Shown: piece by piece, positions 8,761 to 17,769 of the stretch
Layout: each line of letters opens with the position of its first letter
How positions within the stretch are numbered: position 1 is the stretch's first letter
Assembly: GCF_900177415.1 (NCBI RefSeq)
Contig: NZ_FXAF01000011.1
Span: forward strand, 248,001 to 312,000
Reading direction: 5' to 3'
Origin: Xaviernesmea oryzae
GTDB taxonomy: Bacteria; Pseudomonadota; Alphaproteobacteria; Rhizobiales; Rhizobiaceae
DNA: 64,000 bases
Notes under the pieces: generated by a model
Seen by the model: the letters and a program-made list of their open reading frames with translations, nothing else
Told to the model about the DNA's origin: nothing
Databases searched by the model: none
Translations under genes and position numbers: made by a program

Positions 8761-9020
8761 TCAGGCGCTTCCGTTTCAGCCTCGGTGCCCCATGTCTTCA
8801 TCCAGGCGCGAAGCTCATCTCCGGTGAGATGGAGCCCGGTCTCCTTGTAGTCTTCCCAGGAAGCGAGCGCCTCCTGCTTGAAGTTCTCGCGGGCTTCCTC
8901 TCGTTCGACATATTGTTCGATGGCTTCACGCATGAGGCCCTGCGTGGATTGCTGCCGCGAGACGGCGAGCTGCTGGACCCGGTCTTCGAGATCGTCATCG
9001 ATTTTGAGTGACGTCGCCAT
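8748..9020 (-). CDS. Ribbon-helix-helix antitoxin (CopG/ParD type)
   Basis: A 90-residue antitoxin. The N-terminus MATSLKIDDDLEDRVQQLA followed by STQGLMREAIEQYVEREEAR is the ribbon-helix-helix DNA-binding fold found in antitoxins paired with ParE toxins. The acidic C-terminus (WEDYKETGLHLTGDELRAW, ending PECHK) is the toxin-binding part in related proteins. The ATG at 9020 follows AAGGCGCCC. It overlaps the toxin start by 13 bases, so expression is coupled, and the protein would be expected to repress its own promoter in the 67 bases after moaA. Confidence 0.87.
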   Translation of the reverse strand: MATSLKIDDDLEDRVQQLAVSRQQSTQGLMREAIEQYVEREEARENFKQEALASWEDYKETGLHLTGDELRAWMKTWGTEAETEAPECHK

Positions 9021-9087
9021 GGGCGCCTTCGCGATGGTTTTATCCTGTGAGCAAGGCTACCAAAGAGCGGCCAAGCCGTCCACCGCC

Positions 9088-10137
9088 TCAGCCGCCGGTG
9101 ACGCTCATGTGGCGGGCGACGGCCGGCTTCCTGTGCTGGCGGTCGATGATGAAGTCGTGGCCCTTCGGCTTGCGGCCGATCGCCTCGTCGATCGCCGCAG
9201 AGAGGTAGTCGTCGCTCTCCGAGGCGCGGAGCGCCGTGCGCAGGTCGGCCGCATCGTTCTGGCCGAGGCACATGTAGAGCGTCCCGGTGCAGGTGAGCCG
9301 CACGCGGTTGCAGCTTTCGCAGAAATTATGGGTCATCGGCGTGATGAAGCCGAGCCGTCCGCCGGTCTCCTTCACCTCGACGTATCGGGCAGGGCCGCCG
9401 GTCTTGTAGGGAATGTCCGTGAGCGTGAACTGCTGTTCGAGATCGGCCCGAAGCTCGGAGAGCGGCAGGTATTGATCGGTGCGGTCCTCGTCGATCTCGC
9501 CCATCGGCATGGTCTCGATCACCGTCAGGTCCATGCCGCGCCCATGCGCGAAACGGATCATCTCGGGGATTTCGAACTGGTTGAAGTCCTTGAGCGCCAC
9601 CGCATTGAGCTTGACCTTGAGGCCCGCCTTCCGGGCGGCCTCGACGCCTTCCATGACCTTGTGGAAATCGCCCCAGCGGGTGATCGTCTTGAACTTTTCG
9701 GGATCGAGCGTGTCGAGCGAGACGTTGATGCGCCGCACGCCGCAGTCGTAGAGTTCGTCTGCGTAACGGGCGAGCTGGGAGCCGTTGGTCGTCAGCGTCA
9801 GCTCGTCGAGCGCGCCGGACTGGACATGGCGGCCGAGTTCGCGCACCAGGAACATGATGTTCTTGCGCACTAGCGGCTCACCGCCCGTCAGGCGCAGCTT
9901 GCGGACACCCTTGGCGATGAAGGCGGAACAGAGCCGGTTCAGCTCTTCGAGCGTGAGCAGGTCCTTCTTCGGCAGAAACGTCATGTTTTCCGCCATGCAG
10001 TAGGTACAGCGGAAATCGCAGCGGTCGGTCACCGAGACGCGCAGATAGGTGACCGCACGGCCGAACGGATCGATCATCGGCGCCTTCTCGGCGATGATTG
10101 GCGCTGCGCCTCCGATCGGTCCTGCGAAACTGTTCAC
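9088..10137 (-). CDS. moaA: GTP 3',8-cyclase MoaA (radical SAM)
   Basis: A 349-residue radical SAM enzyme that converts GTP to 3',8-cyclo-7,8-dihydro-GTP, the first step of molybdopterin synthesis (with MoaC). The N-terminal [4Fe-4S] cluster motif CDFRCTYC gives C40, C44 and C47. LRLTGGEPLVRKNI is the SAM-binding GGE motif. The second cluster is formed by CESC-N13-C near residues 264-281, and the C-terminal GG essential in MoaA is present (SVTGG). The GTG start at 10137 has GGGAG about eight bases upstream; an internal ATG at codon 21 is possible but less well supported. With mobA and mobB at the window start it shows active molybdenum cofactor synthesis. Confidence 0.96.
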   Translation of the reverse strand: MNSFAGPIGGAAPIIAEKAPMIDPFGRAVTYLRVSVTDRCDFRCTYCMAENMTFLPKKDLLTLEELNRLCSAFIAKGVRKLRLTGGEPLVRKNIMFLVRELGRHVQSGALDELTLTTNGSQLARYADELYDCGVRRINVSLDTLDPEKFKTITRWGDFHKVMEGVEAARKAGLKVKLNAVALKDFNQFEIPEMIRFAHGRGMDLTVIETMPMGEIDEDRTDQYLPLSELRADLEQQFTLTDIPYKTGGPARYVEVKETGGRLGFITPMTHNFCESCNRVRLTCTGTLYMCLGQNDAADLRTALRASESDDYLSAAIDEAIGRKPKGHDFIIDRQHRKPAVARHMSVTGG

Positions 10138-10296
10138 GCGATAATCTCCCTTACCCCACAGGTGGGGACTTCGAGCCTCTGCTTCAAGTGTATGACAATC
10201 GGCCCGATGAGAACAGGGGCGAGTGCAAAACAGCTTGCGGCGGAGCGGACGAACTCATAATCCTCCGGCAGGTACATGACAATCGGGAGCTCCACC

Positions 10297-10656
10297 ATGA
10301 GCGAGATCTGGCCGACCGAACTCAGGGTTTCGAAAGACCGCCGCACGCTCAGCGTCACGTTCAACGACGGCCGCACCTTTCCGGTGCCTGCCGAGACGAT
10401 GCGGGTTCTTTCTCCCTCGGCGGAAGTGCAGGGCCATGGCCCGGGCCAGAAGGTGACGGTGCCGGGCAAGCGGAACGTCACGATCGCGGCGATCACGCCG
10501 ACCGGGAACTACGCGGTCCGCATCGCCTTCGACGACGGCCATGACAGCGGCATCTTCACCTGGTCCTATCTGCGCGAGCTCGGGGAAGATGGGGCGGCCC
10601 TGTTTGCGGATTACGAGCGCGAGCTTGCCGAAAAGGGCCTGAGCCGCGATGCTTAG
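10297..10656 (+). CDS. DUF971 domain protein
   Basis: A 119-residue single-domain protein. The blocks RVLSPSAEVQGHGPGQK, GNYAVRIAFDDGHDSGIF and the following TWSYLREL are the conserved features of DUF971, a domain also found at the N-terminus of gamma-butyrobetaine hydroxylases and fused to Mrp/ApbC iron-sulfur carriers in some bacteria. The ATG at 10297 follows CGGGAG; an in-frame ATG at 10276 lacks a ribosome site. It is divergent from moaA and 29 bases upstream of the KefB-like gene. The function is unknown; a link to Fe-S protein maturation is only an inference from domain fusions elsewhere. Confidence 0.88.
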   Translation: MSEIWPTELRVSKDRRTLSVTFNDGRTFPVPAETMRVLSPSAEVQGHGPGQKVTVPGKRNVTIAAITPTGNYAVRIAFDDGHDSGIFTWSYLRELGEDGAALFADYERELAEKGLSRDA

Positions 10657-10685
10657 GCCGGGAAACGATCCAGGAGATTTGAACA

Positions 10686-12509
10686 TTGGCGGCTGAAGCA
10701 TATTCGAGCGATCTCGCGCAGGTCGTCGTCCTGCTGGGCGCGGGCGTCGTCGCCGCGCCGCTCTTCAAGCGTGCGGGGCTCGGGTCCGTGCTGGGTTATC
10801 TCGCCGCCGGACTGGCGATAGGTCCCTTCGGCCTCGGCGTCTTCTCCGATCCGCAAGCCATCCTGCACGTGGCCGAACTCGGCGTCGTGATGTTCCTCTT
10901 CATCATCGGCCTCGAAATGCAGCCGTCCAGGCTCTGGGGCATGCGCAAGGACATCTTCGGCCTCGGCGCCTTTCAGGTGATCGCCTGCATCGCCGGGCTG
11001 ACGGGGATCGGCCTCGCCTTCGGCTTTCCGTTCGGTCCTTCCTTCGTTGCCGGCACCGGTTTCGTCCTGACCTCGACGGCGATCGTCATGCAGATGCTGC
11101 AGGAGCGGAACGCGCTCTCGACGCTCAAGGGCCAGCGCATCGTCGCCATCCTGCTCTTCGAGGATCTGGCGATCGTGCCGCTTCTGGCCCTCGTGACGCT
11201 GGTCTCCACGGGAGAGGCGACCACGACGCCCATGGAACGCTGGACGTCGATCGGCATCGCGATCGCGGCGGTCGCCGCCCTGATTCTCGCCGGACGCTAC
11301 CTGCTCAATCCGTTCTTCCGGCTTCTCGCGGCCTCCGGCGCGCGGGAGGTCATGACGGCGGCGGCCCTCCTGGTGGTCCTGGGTTCGGCGCTCGCCATGC
11401 AGATGAGCGGCCTTTCCATGGCGATGGGAGCGTTCCTGGCCGGCGTGCTCCTGTCGGAGTCGTCGTTCCGCCATCAGCTCGAGGCCGATATCGAACCTTT
11501 CCGCGGCATCCTGCTCGGCCTCTTCTTTTTAGGCGTCGGCATGGCGATCGATCTTGCCGTCATCGCCGCCAACTGGCAGATCGTGGTCGCCGGCGTCGTC
11601 TGCTACATGATCCTCAAGGCGCTGATCATCTATGTCGTCGCACGGCTGCTGCGAACCTGTCACAGCGAAAGCTTCGAGCGCGCCGTCCTGATGGCGCAGG
11701 GCGGGGAATTCGCCTTCGTCCTCTATGCCGCGGCGATGTCCGAGGGGGTCATCGACGCGGAGACCAATGCGATCCTGACGGCAACCGTCATCATATCGAT
11801 GGTCCTGACGCCGCTGATGGTGATCCTGCACGATCGCATGACGCCGGAACAGGAGCCCGATACGGAGGGGCTCGCCCTGCCGGAAAATGTCGAAGGCTCG
11901 GTCCTGATGATCGGCTTCGGCCGCTTCGGACAGATCGTCAGCCAGCCGCTGCTGGCGCGGGGCTACACGCTTTCGATCATCGACAAGGATGTGGAATTCA
12001 TACGCGACGCGGGCGATTTCGGCTTCAAGGTCTTCTATGGCGACGGGTCGAGGATCGATATCCTTCACGCCGCGGGCGCGGATACCGCCAAAGCGATCCT
12101 GCTCATGGTGGATGACAAGGAGGCCGCGATCAAAACGGCGGAAATCATCAAGGAGGAGTTTCCGCTCGTTCCGCTGCTGGCACGCGCCTATGACAGGGGC
12201 CATGCCATCGACCTCATTCACGCCGGCGTCGATTACCAGATCCGCGAGACCTATGAATCGGCCCTGACTTTCGGCAGGGAAGTCCTGCATGTCCTCGGGG
12301 AGGAACCCGAAATGGCCGACCAGCTGGTCGAGGAGTTCCGCTCCGTCGATCAGGAGCGCTTCGCGCTCGAACTGGTCGGCGGCATCTATGCGGGACGTTC
12401 GCTGATCCGGGGCAATGCAAGCCCGGCCGATCTCGTGGCCGCAAGAACCGCGCAGGAGCGCGAAAGACGCGCGGCGGAGCAGGCGGAACTGAAGGAGCAG
12501 CCCTCGTAG
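10686..12509 (+). CDS. KefB/KefC-like cation:proton antiporter with RCK domain
   Basis: A 607-residue protein of the CPA2 family. The first about 390 residues hold around 12 hydrophobic segments with family blocks GYLAAGLAIGPFGLG, LFIIGLEMQPSRLWGMR and FLAGVLLSESSFRHQLEADI. A cytoplasmic RCK_N (TrkA-N) domain starts at about residue 402 with the Rossmann motif GFGRFGQ near 408-414 and the YGDGSR block. Kef proteins in E. coli are glutathione-gated potassium efflux systems; gating cannot be inferred here. TTG at 10686 is taken as start because AGGAG lies about ten bases before it and the reading begins directly with a first helix; no in-frame ATG is nearby. Confidence 0.9.
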   Translation: MAAEAYSSDLAQVVVLLGAGVVAAPLFKRAGLGSVLGYLAAGLAIGPFGLGVFSDPQAILHVAELGVVMFLFIIGLEMQPSRLWGMRKDIFGLGAFQVIACIAGLTGIGLAFGFPFGPSFVAGTGFVLTSTAIVMQMLQERNALSTLKGQRIVAILLFEDLAIVPLLALVTLVSTGEATTTPMERWTSIGIAIAAVAALILAGRYLLNPFFRLLAASGAREVMTAAALLVVLGSALAMQMSGLSMAMGAFLAGVLLSESSFRHQLEADIEPFRGILLGLFFLGVGMAIDLAVIAANWQIVVAGVVCYMILKALIIYVVARLLRTCHSESFERAVLMAQGGEFAFVLYAAAMSEGVIDAETNAILTATVIISMVLTPLMVILHDRMTPEQEPDTEGLALPENVEGSVLMIGFGRFGQIVSQPLLARGYTLSIIDKDVEFIRDAGDFGFKVFYGDGSRIDILHAAGADTAKAILLMVDDKEAAIKTAEIIKEEFPLVPLLARAYDRGHAIDLIHAGVDYQIRETYESALTFGREVLHVLGEEPEMADQLVEEFRSVDQERFALELVGGIYAGRSLIRGNASPADLVAARTAQERERRAAEQAELKEQPS

Positions 12510-12516
12510 GCGCCGG

Positions 12517-12993
12517 TCAGGCCTGCTCGGTCTCCTCGGCGTTTTCCGCCTGCAGCGCCAGGATGATTCTTTCCATCGACTCGGCCATGGCATGGCACTG
12601 CTCGATCGGCGTCGAGGAAAGCGTCCGCTCGATCAGCGCCGTCTGGATCGCCATCGCCTCCTCGGCGACGGCACGGCCTTCCTGCGTGAGATGGAGGCGC
12701 AGCACGCGCTTGTCCTTCTGGTCGCCGCGGCGTTCGACGAGGCCGCGCTTTTCCATCTGCGGCAGCGTCATGCTCATGTTGGAGCGGCCGACCAGCAGCT
12801 TGCGGGCCAGTTCCTGCTGCGAGATCCCTTCGAACCGGTAGAGGTTGACGAGGATGTCGAGATGCGGCGGCTTGATGTCGAGGCCGGAAAGCTCGCGCGT
12901 CAGCACGGTCTGCATGAGCTGGCAGGCCCGTGCCACGGCGACCCAGCTCTTAAAACGCGGATGATCCCAGGGGAGGGATTGATTTTTGTTCAT
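12517..12993 (-). CDS. MarR family transcriptional regulator
   Basis: A 158-residue winged-helix regulator. The DNA-binding region is EGISQQELARKLLVGRSNMS followed by the wing residues RRGDQKDKRVLRLHLTQEG, characteristic of MarR proteins, with flanking helices for dimerisation. It is divergent from the alpha/beta hydrolase gene and the 48-base gap contains a perfect inverted repeat (13007-13022), so it probably represses itself and the hydrolase. Its stop lies seven bases from the convergent KefB-like gene. The inducing ligand is unknown. Confidence 0.92.
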   Translation of the reverse strand: MNKNQSLPWDHPRFKSWVAVARACQLMQTVLTRELSGLDIKPPHLDILVNLYRFEGISQQELARKLLVGRSNMSMTLPQMEKRGLVERRGDQKDKRVLRLHLTQEGRAVAEEAMAIQTALIERTLSSTPIEQCHAMAESMERIILALQAENAEETEQA

Positions 12994-13006
12994 GCTTGTA
13001 CTTTAT

Positions 13007-13022
13007 TGTTCAACATTGAACA
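13007..13022. promoter_or_regulatory. Probable MarR operator palindrome
   Basis: The 16-base element TGTTCAACATTGAACA is a perfect inverted repeat: seven-base arms TGTTCAA and TTGAACA separated by CA. It sits midway between the divergent marR (start 12993) and hydrolase (start 13042) genes, where MarR-family dimers normally bind. Size and symmetry match MarR operators. That this MarR protein binds it is an inference from position. Confidence 0.75.
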
Positions 13023-13041
13023 TTATGGGATTTCCCCCACT

Positions 13042-13968
13042 ATGCCAAACTTTGCACTCAAGGTCATCCGTCTCGCCTTCGCCGTGTTGGGAGGGTTGTT
13101 TCCTCAAACCGCGGCAAAGCTCGCCTTTGCGCTTTTCTGCCGCACGCCGTCGCGCCGCCCGAAAGGCGAGAAGGCCAGGATAATGGAGGCGGAGGGCCGG
13201 GAGAGGCTTTCAGGCGCTGAGAAGATCCCGTTTCCGGTCGGGAAATCCACCGTCATGGCCTATCGCTTCAACGGCGACGGCAGGCCCCGGCGGCCGCGCC
13301 ATCTGGTCGTGCACGGCTGGGGTTCGAATGCGGCCTATATTTCCGCCCTGCCGGCGGGGCTCGCGGAAACCGGAGCCGAGGTCGTGGTGCTCGATTTTCC
13401 GGGCCACGGCCTTTCGAGCGGCCGCAGCCTCAACATGCGCCAGGCGGTGGAGACCATTGTGGAGGCCGAACGGCGCTTCGGCCGTTTCGACGCGGCGGTC
13501 GGTCATTCCTTCGGCGGTGCTGCTTTGATGCTCGCGGCCGGCGGCGTGATGAAGGGGGCGGGCGCCATTTCGCCTTCGAAACTCGCCGTGATCGGATCGC
13601 CCAGCCATATCCATTGGCTGTTCGACGATTTTTCGCGGATGGCCGGACTGGCGCCGCGCGTCAAGGCATTGCTGATCCGGCATGCGGAGCAGGTGGCGGG
13701 AGCCTCGCTCGACGATTTCGACACGGTTGCCGCCGCCGCGCGGCTCGGCAAGCCCGTGCTGGTCGTGCATGCGGAGGACGACAAGGAGGTCGCATCCCAC
13801 CATGCCCGCCGCTTCGGCGATCTTGCGACGGCGCAGCTCCACTGGGCGAACGGTCTCGGCCACCGGCGCATCGTCAGCGATCGCGGCGTCATCGAAACGA
13901 TCGGCGCATTCCTGTCGAAGGATATGCCACCGGTTCATGAGCCCGCCGGAAGCGGCGCGGCCGCTTGA
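13042..13968 (+). CDS. Alpha/beta hydrolase
   Basis: A 308-residue alpha/beta-hydrolase-fold protein. The oxyanion-hole motif VVHGWGSNA, the nucleophile elbow GHSFGG (S156), the acid loop HAEDDKEV and the catalytic histidine in GLGHRRI form a complete catalytic triad. The N-terminus is hydrophobic (LKVIRLAFAVLGGLF), possibly a membrane-associated helix. The ATG at 13042 is used because the frame further upstream crosses the marR gene. It is probably controlled by the divergent MarR regulator; the substrate (ester, thioester or lactone) is not evident. Confidence 0.88.
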   Translation: MPNFALKVIRLAFAVLGGLFPQTAAKLAFALFCRTPSRRPKGEKARIMEAEGRERLSGAEKIPFPVGKSTVMAYRFNGDGRPRRPRHLVVHGWGSNAAYISALPAGLAETGAEVVVLDFPGHGLSSGRSLNMRQAVETIVEAERRFGRFDAAVGHSFGGAALMLAAGGVMKGAGAISPSKLAVIGSPSHIHWLFDDFSRMAGLAPRVKALLIRHAEQVAGASLDDFDTVAAAARLGKPVLVVHAEDDKEVASHHARRFGDLATAQLHWANGLGHRRIVSDRGVIETIGAFLSKDMPPVHEPAGSGAAA

Positions 13969-14035
13969 TCCCCGAAACCTGTCATCATACTGTCACCCGC
14001 GCCGGCTAAGGCCGGAACGATTGCGGGGACGATCC

Positions 14036-14644
14036 ATGACCATCATCTCATCCGTCGAGGAACTGAAGGCCATCTACGATGGCGTATCCGAGGCTTCGCT
14101 CGCCAAGGTGACCAGGGTGCTGACGCCGGAATACCGGCAGATGATCGAGGCCTCTCCCTTCGTGGCGCTCGCGACCGTCGGGCCGGAAGGCCTCGACTGC
14201 TCACCGCGCGGTGACCTGGGCGGCGCCGTGCGGATCCAGGACGAGGCGACGCTGCTTCTTCCCGACTGGCGCGGCAACAACCGCATCGATTCGCTTCTCA
14301 ACATCGTCCACGATCCGCGCGTGGCGCTGATGTTCCTGGTGCCGGGCTCCAATACGGCCATGCGCATCAACGGCCAGGCCGTCGTCTCGGTGGAGCCCGC
14401 GCTGCTGGAAAGCTTCGAGATGGACGGTAGGCATCCGCGCAGCGTGACCGTCATCACCATCAACGAGGTCTATTTCCAGTGCGCCCGGGCGCTGATGCGG
14501 GCGGATCTCTGGAACCCGGAGCATTTCGTCGATCCGAAGAGCCTGCCGACGCCAGGTACCCTGCTGAAGGCCGCCAAGGCGGATTTCGACAAGGAAACCT
14601 ACGACCGCGAATGGCCGGAGCGCGCCGCCAGGACCATGTGGTAG
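14036..14644 (+). CDS. Pyridoxamine 5'-phosphate oxidase family FMN-binding protein
   Basis: A 202-residue PPOX-type split-barrel flavoprotein. The N-terminal half has SPFVALATVGPEGLDCSPRG and LLPDWRGNNRIDSLLNIVHD, blocks that form the FMN-binding barrel in this family, and FQCARALMRADLW matches the C-terminal conserved block. The ATG at 14036 follows GCGGGGA. Members of this subfamily are of unknown substrate and are not the PdxH vitamin B6 enzyme. It follows the alpha/beta hydrolase at 67 bases and converges on the GGDEF gene. Confidence 0.85.
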   Translation: MTIISSVEELKAIYDGVSEASLAKVTRVLTPEYRQMIEASPFVALATVGPEGLDCSPRGDLGGAVRIQDEATLLLPDWRGNNRIDSLLNIVHDPRVALMFLVPGSNTAMRINGQAVVSVEPALLESFEMDGRHPRSVTVITINEVYFQCARALMRADLWNPEHFVDPKSLPTPGTLLKAAKADFDKETYDREWPERAARTMW

Positions 14645-14686
14645 GCGGCGATCGAAGAGCCGGTCCGCATTCGGGTCGCCTGAAAT

Positions 14687-15757
14687 CTACGTCCTGTAGA
14701 TCAGCCAGTTCTTGCCGACATAATCCTTCTTCATGCCTTCCTCGAAGAGGACGCTGCGGTTCCGGCCGCCGTTCTTGGCATGATAGAGCGCGGTATCGGC
14801 ATCGGCATAGAGCTCGCCGGGATCGCCCGCCTGCGAACCCATGGCGAAGCCGAGGGAGAGGGTGACCGGGCCGTAATCGACGCCCGAGCGGGAATTGCGG
14901 AAGGTGCGGGTCTCCAGCGCGCGGCGAACCCGCTCGCAGAGGATCATGACCTCTTCGGGCGTATTGCCTTCGACGATCATGGCGAACTCCTCGCCGCCGG
15001 AACGGGCGACGAAGACGTCCTTGCGGACGTTGGAACGGATCACGGAGGCGACGCTCGCGAGGATCTTGTCTCCGACCGGATGCCCGAAGCTGTCGTTGAT
15101 CTTCTTGAAGTTGTCGATGTCCGCGAGCACGAGCGCCACGACGGGCAGGACGGCGGAATTGTTGTAGATCGATGCGAGACGTTCGTCGAAGGCGCGGCGA
15201 TTGGCGATGCGGGTCAGCGAATCCGTATTGGCGATGCGCTTGTATTCGTCGAGTTCCTTGCGGACCTGGTCCATTTCCTGCGACCGCTCAGCGACACCGC
15301 CGACCGTCTTTTCCCCATGCGCGATCGTGGTGCCGGTCGCTTCGTTGAGCAGCGAGATGGCATTGCTCAGGAGTTCGGTCGAGAAATTGGTCTTGGAGTT
15401 GATCCGCTGCGCGGTCTCTCCGAGCAGCCTGCTGTAGCTTTCCAGCGAGTTCTGCTCCTGACGCAGGAGCTTCAGAAGGGAATCGAGCTCCCCGAGAAGT
15501 TTGGTGTGCGCGTTCTCGACGACCTCCACCTGCCCGGTTCCGAGATAGCGATGCGAGAGAAGGTCGAGATCTTCCTGCGTTGCTCGGCTGCCGAGCGCTG
15601 CAAGCTCCCGGGTCAGGTCGGGGTTCGAGCTGATATAGGCCTCATAGAACAGTTGATAGTTGCGGGGGATGGGCGCAACGCCCATCGATCGCACCGCATA
15701 GATGATCTGACCGATCAGATCGCCAGATTGCGCCTTCGGCGCCGTTGCCGTCGTCAT
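14687..15757 (-). CDS. Diguanylate cyclase (GGDEF domain protein)
   Basis: A 356-residue soluble protein. The C-terminal GGDEF domain (about residues 185-345) has the active-site form SGGEEF at about 253-258 and the substrate-binding FKKINDSFGHPVGD block, so it should be able to make cyclic di-GMP. No RxxD inhibitory-site motif was noticed directly upstream of the active site. The first about 180 residues are helical (coiled-coil-like) with no recognised sensor domain and no membrane segment. The ATG at 15757 follows GGGGA. It converges on the PPOX gene. Confidence 0.92.
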   Translation of the reverse strand: MTTATAPKAQSGDLIGQIIYAVRSMGVAPIPRNYQLFYEAYISSNPDLTRELAALGSRATQEDLDLLSHRYLGTGQVEVVENAHTKLLGELDSLLKLLRQEQNSLESYSRLLGETAQRINSKTNFSTELLSNAISLLNEATGTTIAHGEKTVGGVAERSQEMDQVRKELDEYKRIANTDSLTRIANRRAFDERLASIYNNSAVLPVVALVLADIDNFKKINDSFGHPVGDKILASVASVIRSNVRKDVFVARSGGEEFAMIVEGNTPEEVMILCERVRRALETRTFRNSRSGVDYGPVTLSLGFAMGSQAGDPGELYADADTALYHAKNGGRNRSVLFEEGMKKDYVGKNWLIYRT

Positions 15758-15965
15758 CGACGATCCCCACTGATTCCGCCCGTCTGTAATGACCAGATTT
15801 AATATATGAAAAATATTGGAAAAGAATTAAGGGTCCGCTCTGAAGAGCTTGTTCTTAATTTATTTCGCCATCAGGCGTTAACCAAATCCGTTTTGAAAGG
15901 AAAAGCTTGCGGGACGCCGCACGGAAGCCGTCTCACCTACAAAACGTTAAACATCGAGCGGATGT

Positions 15966-16000
15966 AAAAGCCCCGCAGTCAGTCGAGACGCGGGGCTTCT
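15966..16000 (-). terminator. Rho-independent terminator of fumC
   Basis: Inverted repeat AAGCCCCGC and GCGGGGCTT with a 12-base loop, about 25 bases beyond the fumC stop. Read on the minus strand the stem is followed by a short T run (GGGGCTTTTAC), the layout of an intrinsic terminator for the leftward fumC transcript. Confidence 0.8.
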
Positions 16001-16026
16001 TTCGTTCCGTACGCCGGTCAGGTCCT

Positions 16027-17418
16027 TTATTTTGGACCGATCATGTTTTCCGGCCGAACATACTGGTCGAATTCCTCGTTCGTCAGGTATCCGCCGCCGA
16101 CCGCTTCTTCGCGCAGCGTCGTGCCGTTCTTGTGGGCGGTCTTGGCGATCTTGGCGCAGATGTCGTAACCGAGCCTGCCGTTGAGCGCGGTGACCAGCAT
16201 CAGCGAGTTCTCGACGCCGCGCTTGATATTGTCCTCGCGGGCTTCGATGCCGACGACGCAGTTGTCGGTGAAGGAGACGGCAGCGTCGCCGAGAAGCTGG
16301 ACCGACTGCAGGAAGTTGTAGGCCATCATCGGGTTGTAGACGTTGAGCTCGAAATGGCCCTGGCTGCCTGCGAAGGTGAGGGCTGCATGGTTGCCGAAGA
16401 TATGGGCGCAGACCTGGGTGAGCGCCTCCGACTGGGTCGGATTGACCTTGCCCGGCATGATCGACGAGCCGGGCTCGTTTTCCGGCAGCGACAGTTCGCC
16501 GAGGCCGGCGCGCGGGCCGGAGCCGAGAAAGCGGATGTCGTTGGCGATCTTGAAGAGGGCCGCGGCTGCCGCGTTGATCGCGCCATGCGCGAAGACCATA
16601 GAGTCGTGTGAGGCGAGCGCTTCGAATTTGTTCGGTGCCGTCACGAAGGGCAGGCCGGTGATCTTCGAGATTTCCTCGGCCACCTTTTCCGCGAAGCCGA
16701 CCGGAGCGTTGAGGCCCGTGCCGACGGCCGTGCCGCCCTGGGCGAGCTTGCTGAGAGCGGGGAGCGTCAGCTCGATATTGGCGATCGCCGAGGCGACCTG
16801 CGCGGCATAGCCGGAGAATTCCTGACCGAGGGTCAGCGGCGTGGCATCCTGCGTATGGGTGCGGCCGATCTTGATGATGTGGGCGAAGGCCTTGACCTTC
16901 GCTTCGAGCGCCTCGTGCAGGTGCTTCAGCGACGGGACGAGATGGTGGACGATCTGCTCGACGCAGGCGATGTGCATGGCCGTCGGATAGGTGTCGTTCG
17001 ACGACTGGCTCATGTTGACGTGGTCGTTCGGGTGGACGGGCTTCTTGGAGCCCATCACGCCGCCGAGCATTTCGATCGCGCGGTTGGAGATCACCTCGTT
17101 GGCGTTCATGTTCGACTGCGTGCCGGAGCCGGTCTGCCAGACGACGAGCGGGAAATGGTCGTTGAGCTTGCCGTCGATGACTTCCTGGGCCGCTTCCACG
17201 ATCGCCTTGCCGAGCGCGGGATCGAGGCCACCGAGCGCCATGTTGGCGCGGGCCGCCGCCTGCTTGACGATGCCCAGCGCACGGACGACGGCGAGCGGCT
17301 GCTTCTCCCAGCCGATCTTGAAGTTGCCGAGCGAGCGCTGCGCCTGAGCCCCCCAATAACGGTCGCCTGCCACTTCGATCGGGCCAAACGTATCGGTTTC
17401 GGTGCGGGTCGATGCCAT
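16027..17418 (-). CDS. fumC: Class II fumarate hydratase FumC
   Basis: A 463-residue enzyme of the TCA cycle interconverting fumarate and malate. It carries the fumarase/aspartase signature GSSIMPGKVNP at about residues 316-326, the SGTQSNMNANEV substrate-site block, and the SQSSNDTYPTAMHIA and IGRTHTQDATPLTLGQE blocks. The length (about 460) is that of oxygen-stable, iron-free FumC rather than class I fumarases. The ATG at 17418 follows GAGG. A hairpin terminator lies just downstream at 15966-16000. It is a stand-alone gene divergent from the L,D-transpeptidase. Confidence 0.97.
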   Translation of the reverse strand: MASTRTETDTFGPIEVAGDRYWGAQAQRSLGNFKIGWEKQPLAVVRALGIVKQAAARANMALGGLDPALGKAIVEAAQEVIDGKLNDHFPLVVWQTGSGTQSNMNANEVISNRAIEMLGGVMGSKKPVHPNDHVNMSQSSNDTYPTAMHIACVEQIVHHLVPSLKHLHEALEAKVKAFAHIIKIGRTHTQDATPLTLGQEFSGYAAQVASAIANIELTLPALSKLAQGGTAVGTGLNAPVGFAEKVAEEISKITGLPFVTAPNKFEALASHDSMVFAHGAINAAAAALFKIANDIRFLGSGPRAGLGELSLPENEPGSSIMPGKVNPTQSEALTQVCAHIFGNHAALTFAGSQGHFELNVYNPMMAYNFLQSVQLLGDAAVSFTDNCVVGIEAREDNIKRGVENSLMLVTALNGRLGYDICAKIAKTAHKNGTTLREEAVGGGYLTNEEFDQYVRPENMIGPK

Positions 17419-17769
17419 CTTCGCTGCCTCTGCTTTCTCGTGGTCGCCTGCCGGCCTCGGGTCTTCAACAACGCGTTACCGCGCGGGGACGCCGGCGGCG
17501 GCATTACTATACGATTGGCATGCGTCCGCAAGACGGGAAAGCAGGCTTTTTGGTACGTTTCCGGCGTGCCTTTTATGACACGGGACGCGGAATTGTGCAG
17601 CATTTTCCTTTCTCGCTTGTTGCCGCAGCCGCCCGGCGTCAGTAAAAATTTAACGAATATTTTCTTAACCTTCTGCCCGCGCACCGGCGCTCTTTCCCGG
17701 CAGGGCGCGAGCCGGTCGGGATGCTCGTGCGTTTCTTTCCATCCCTTACGCGATCGGTTAGATGGCGTG
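17419..17769. other. Divergent intergenic region between fumC and the L,D-transpeptidase gene
   Basis: About 350 bases with no convincing gene. A central AT-rich stretch near 17640-17672 (GTAAAAATTTAACGAATATTTTCTTAACC) stands out against the GC-rich surroundings and is a likely promoter area. Short open frames here have no recognisable product. Confidence 0.5.

Noticed and set aside
12592..13041. N-terminal extension of the alpha/beta hydrolase
   Set aside because: It runs antisense through marR and crosses the operator; the ATG at 13042 gives a complete hydrolase.
16855..17769. N-terminal extension of the L,D-transpeptidase
   Set aside because: It is antisense to fumC; a signal peptide begins just after 17770.
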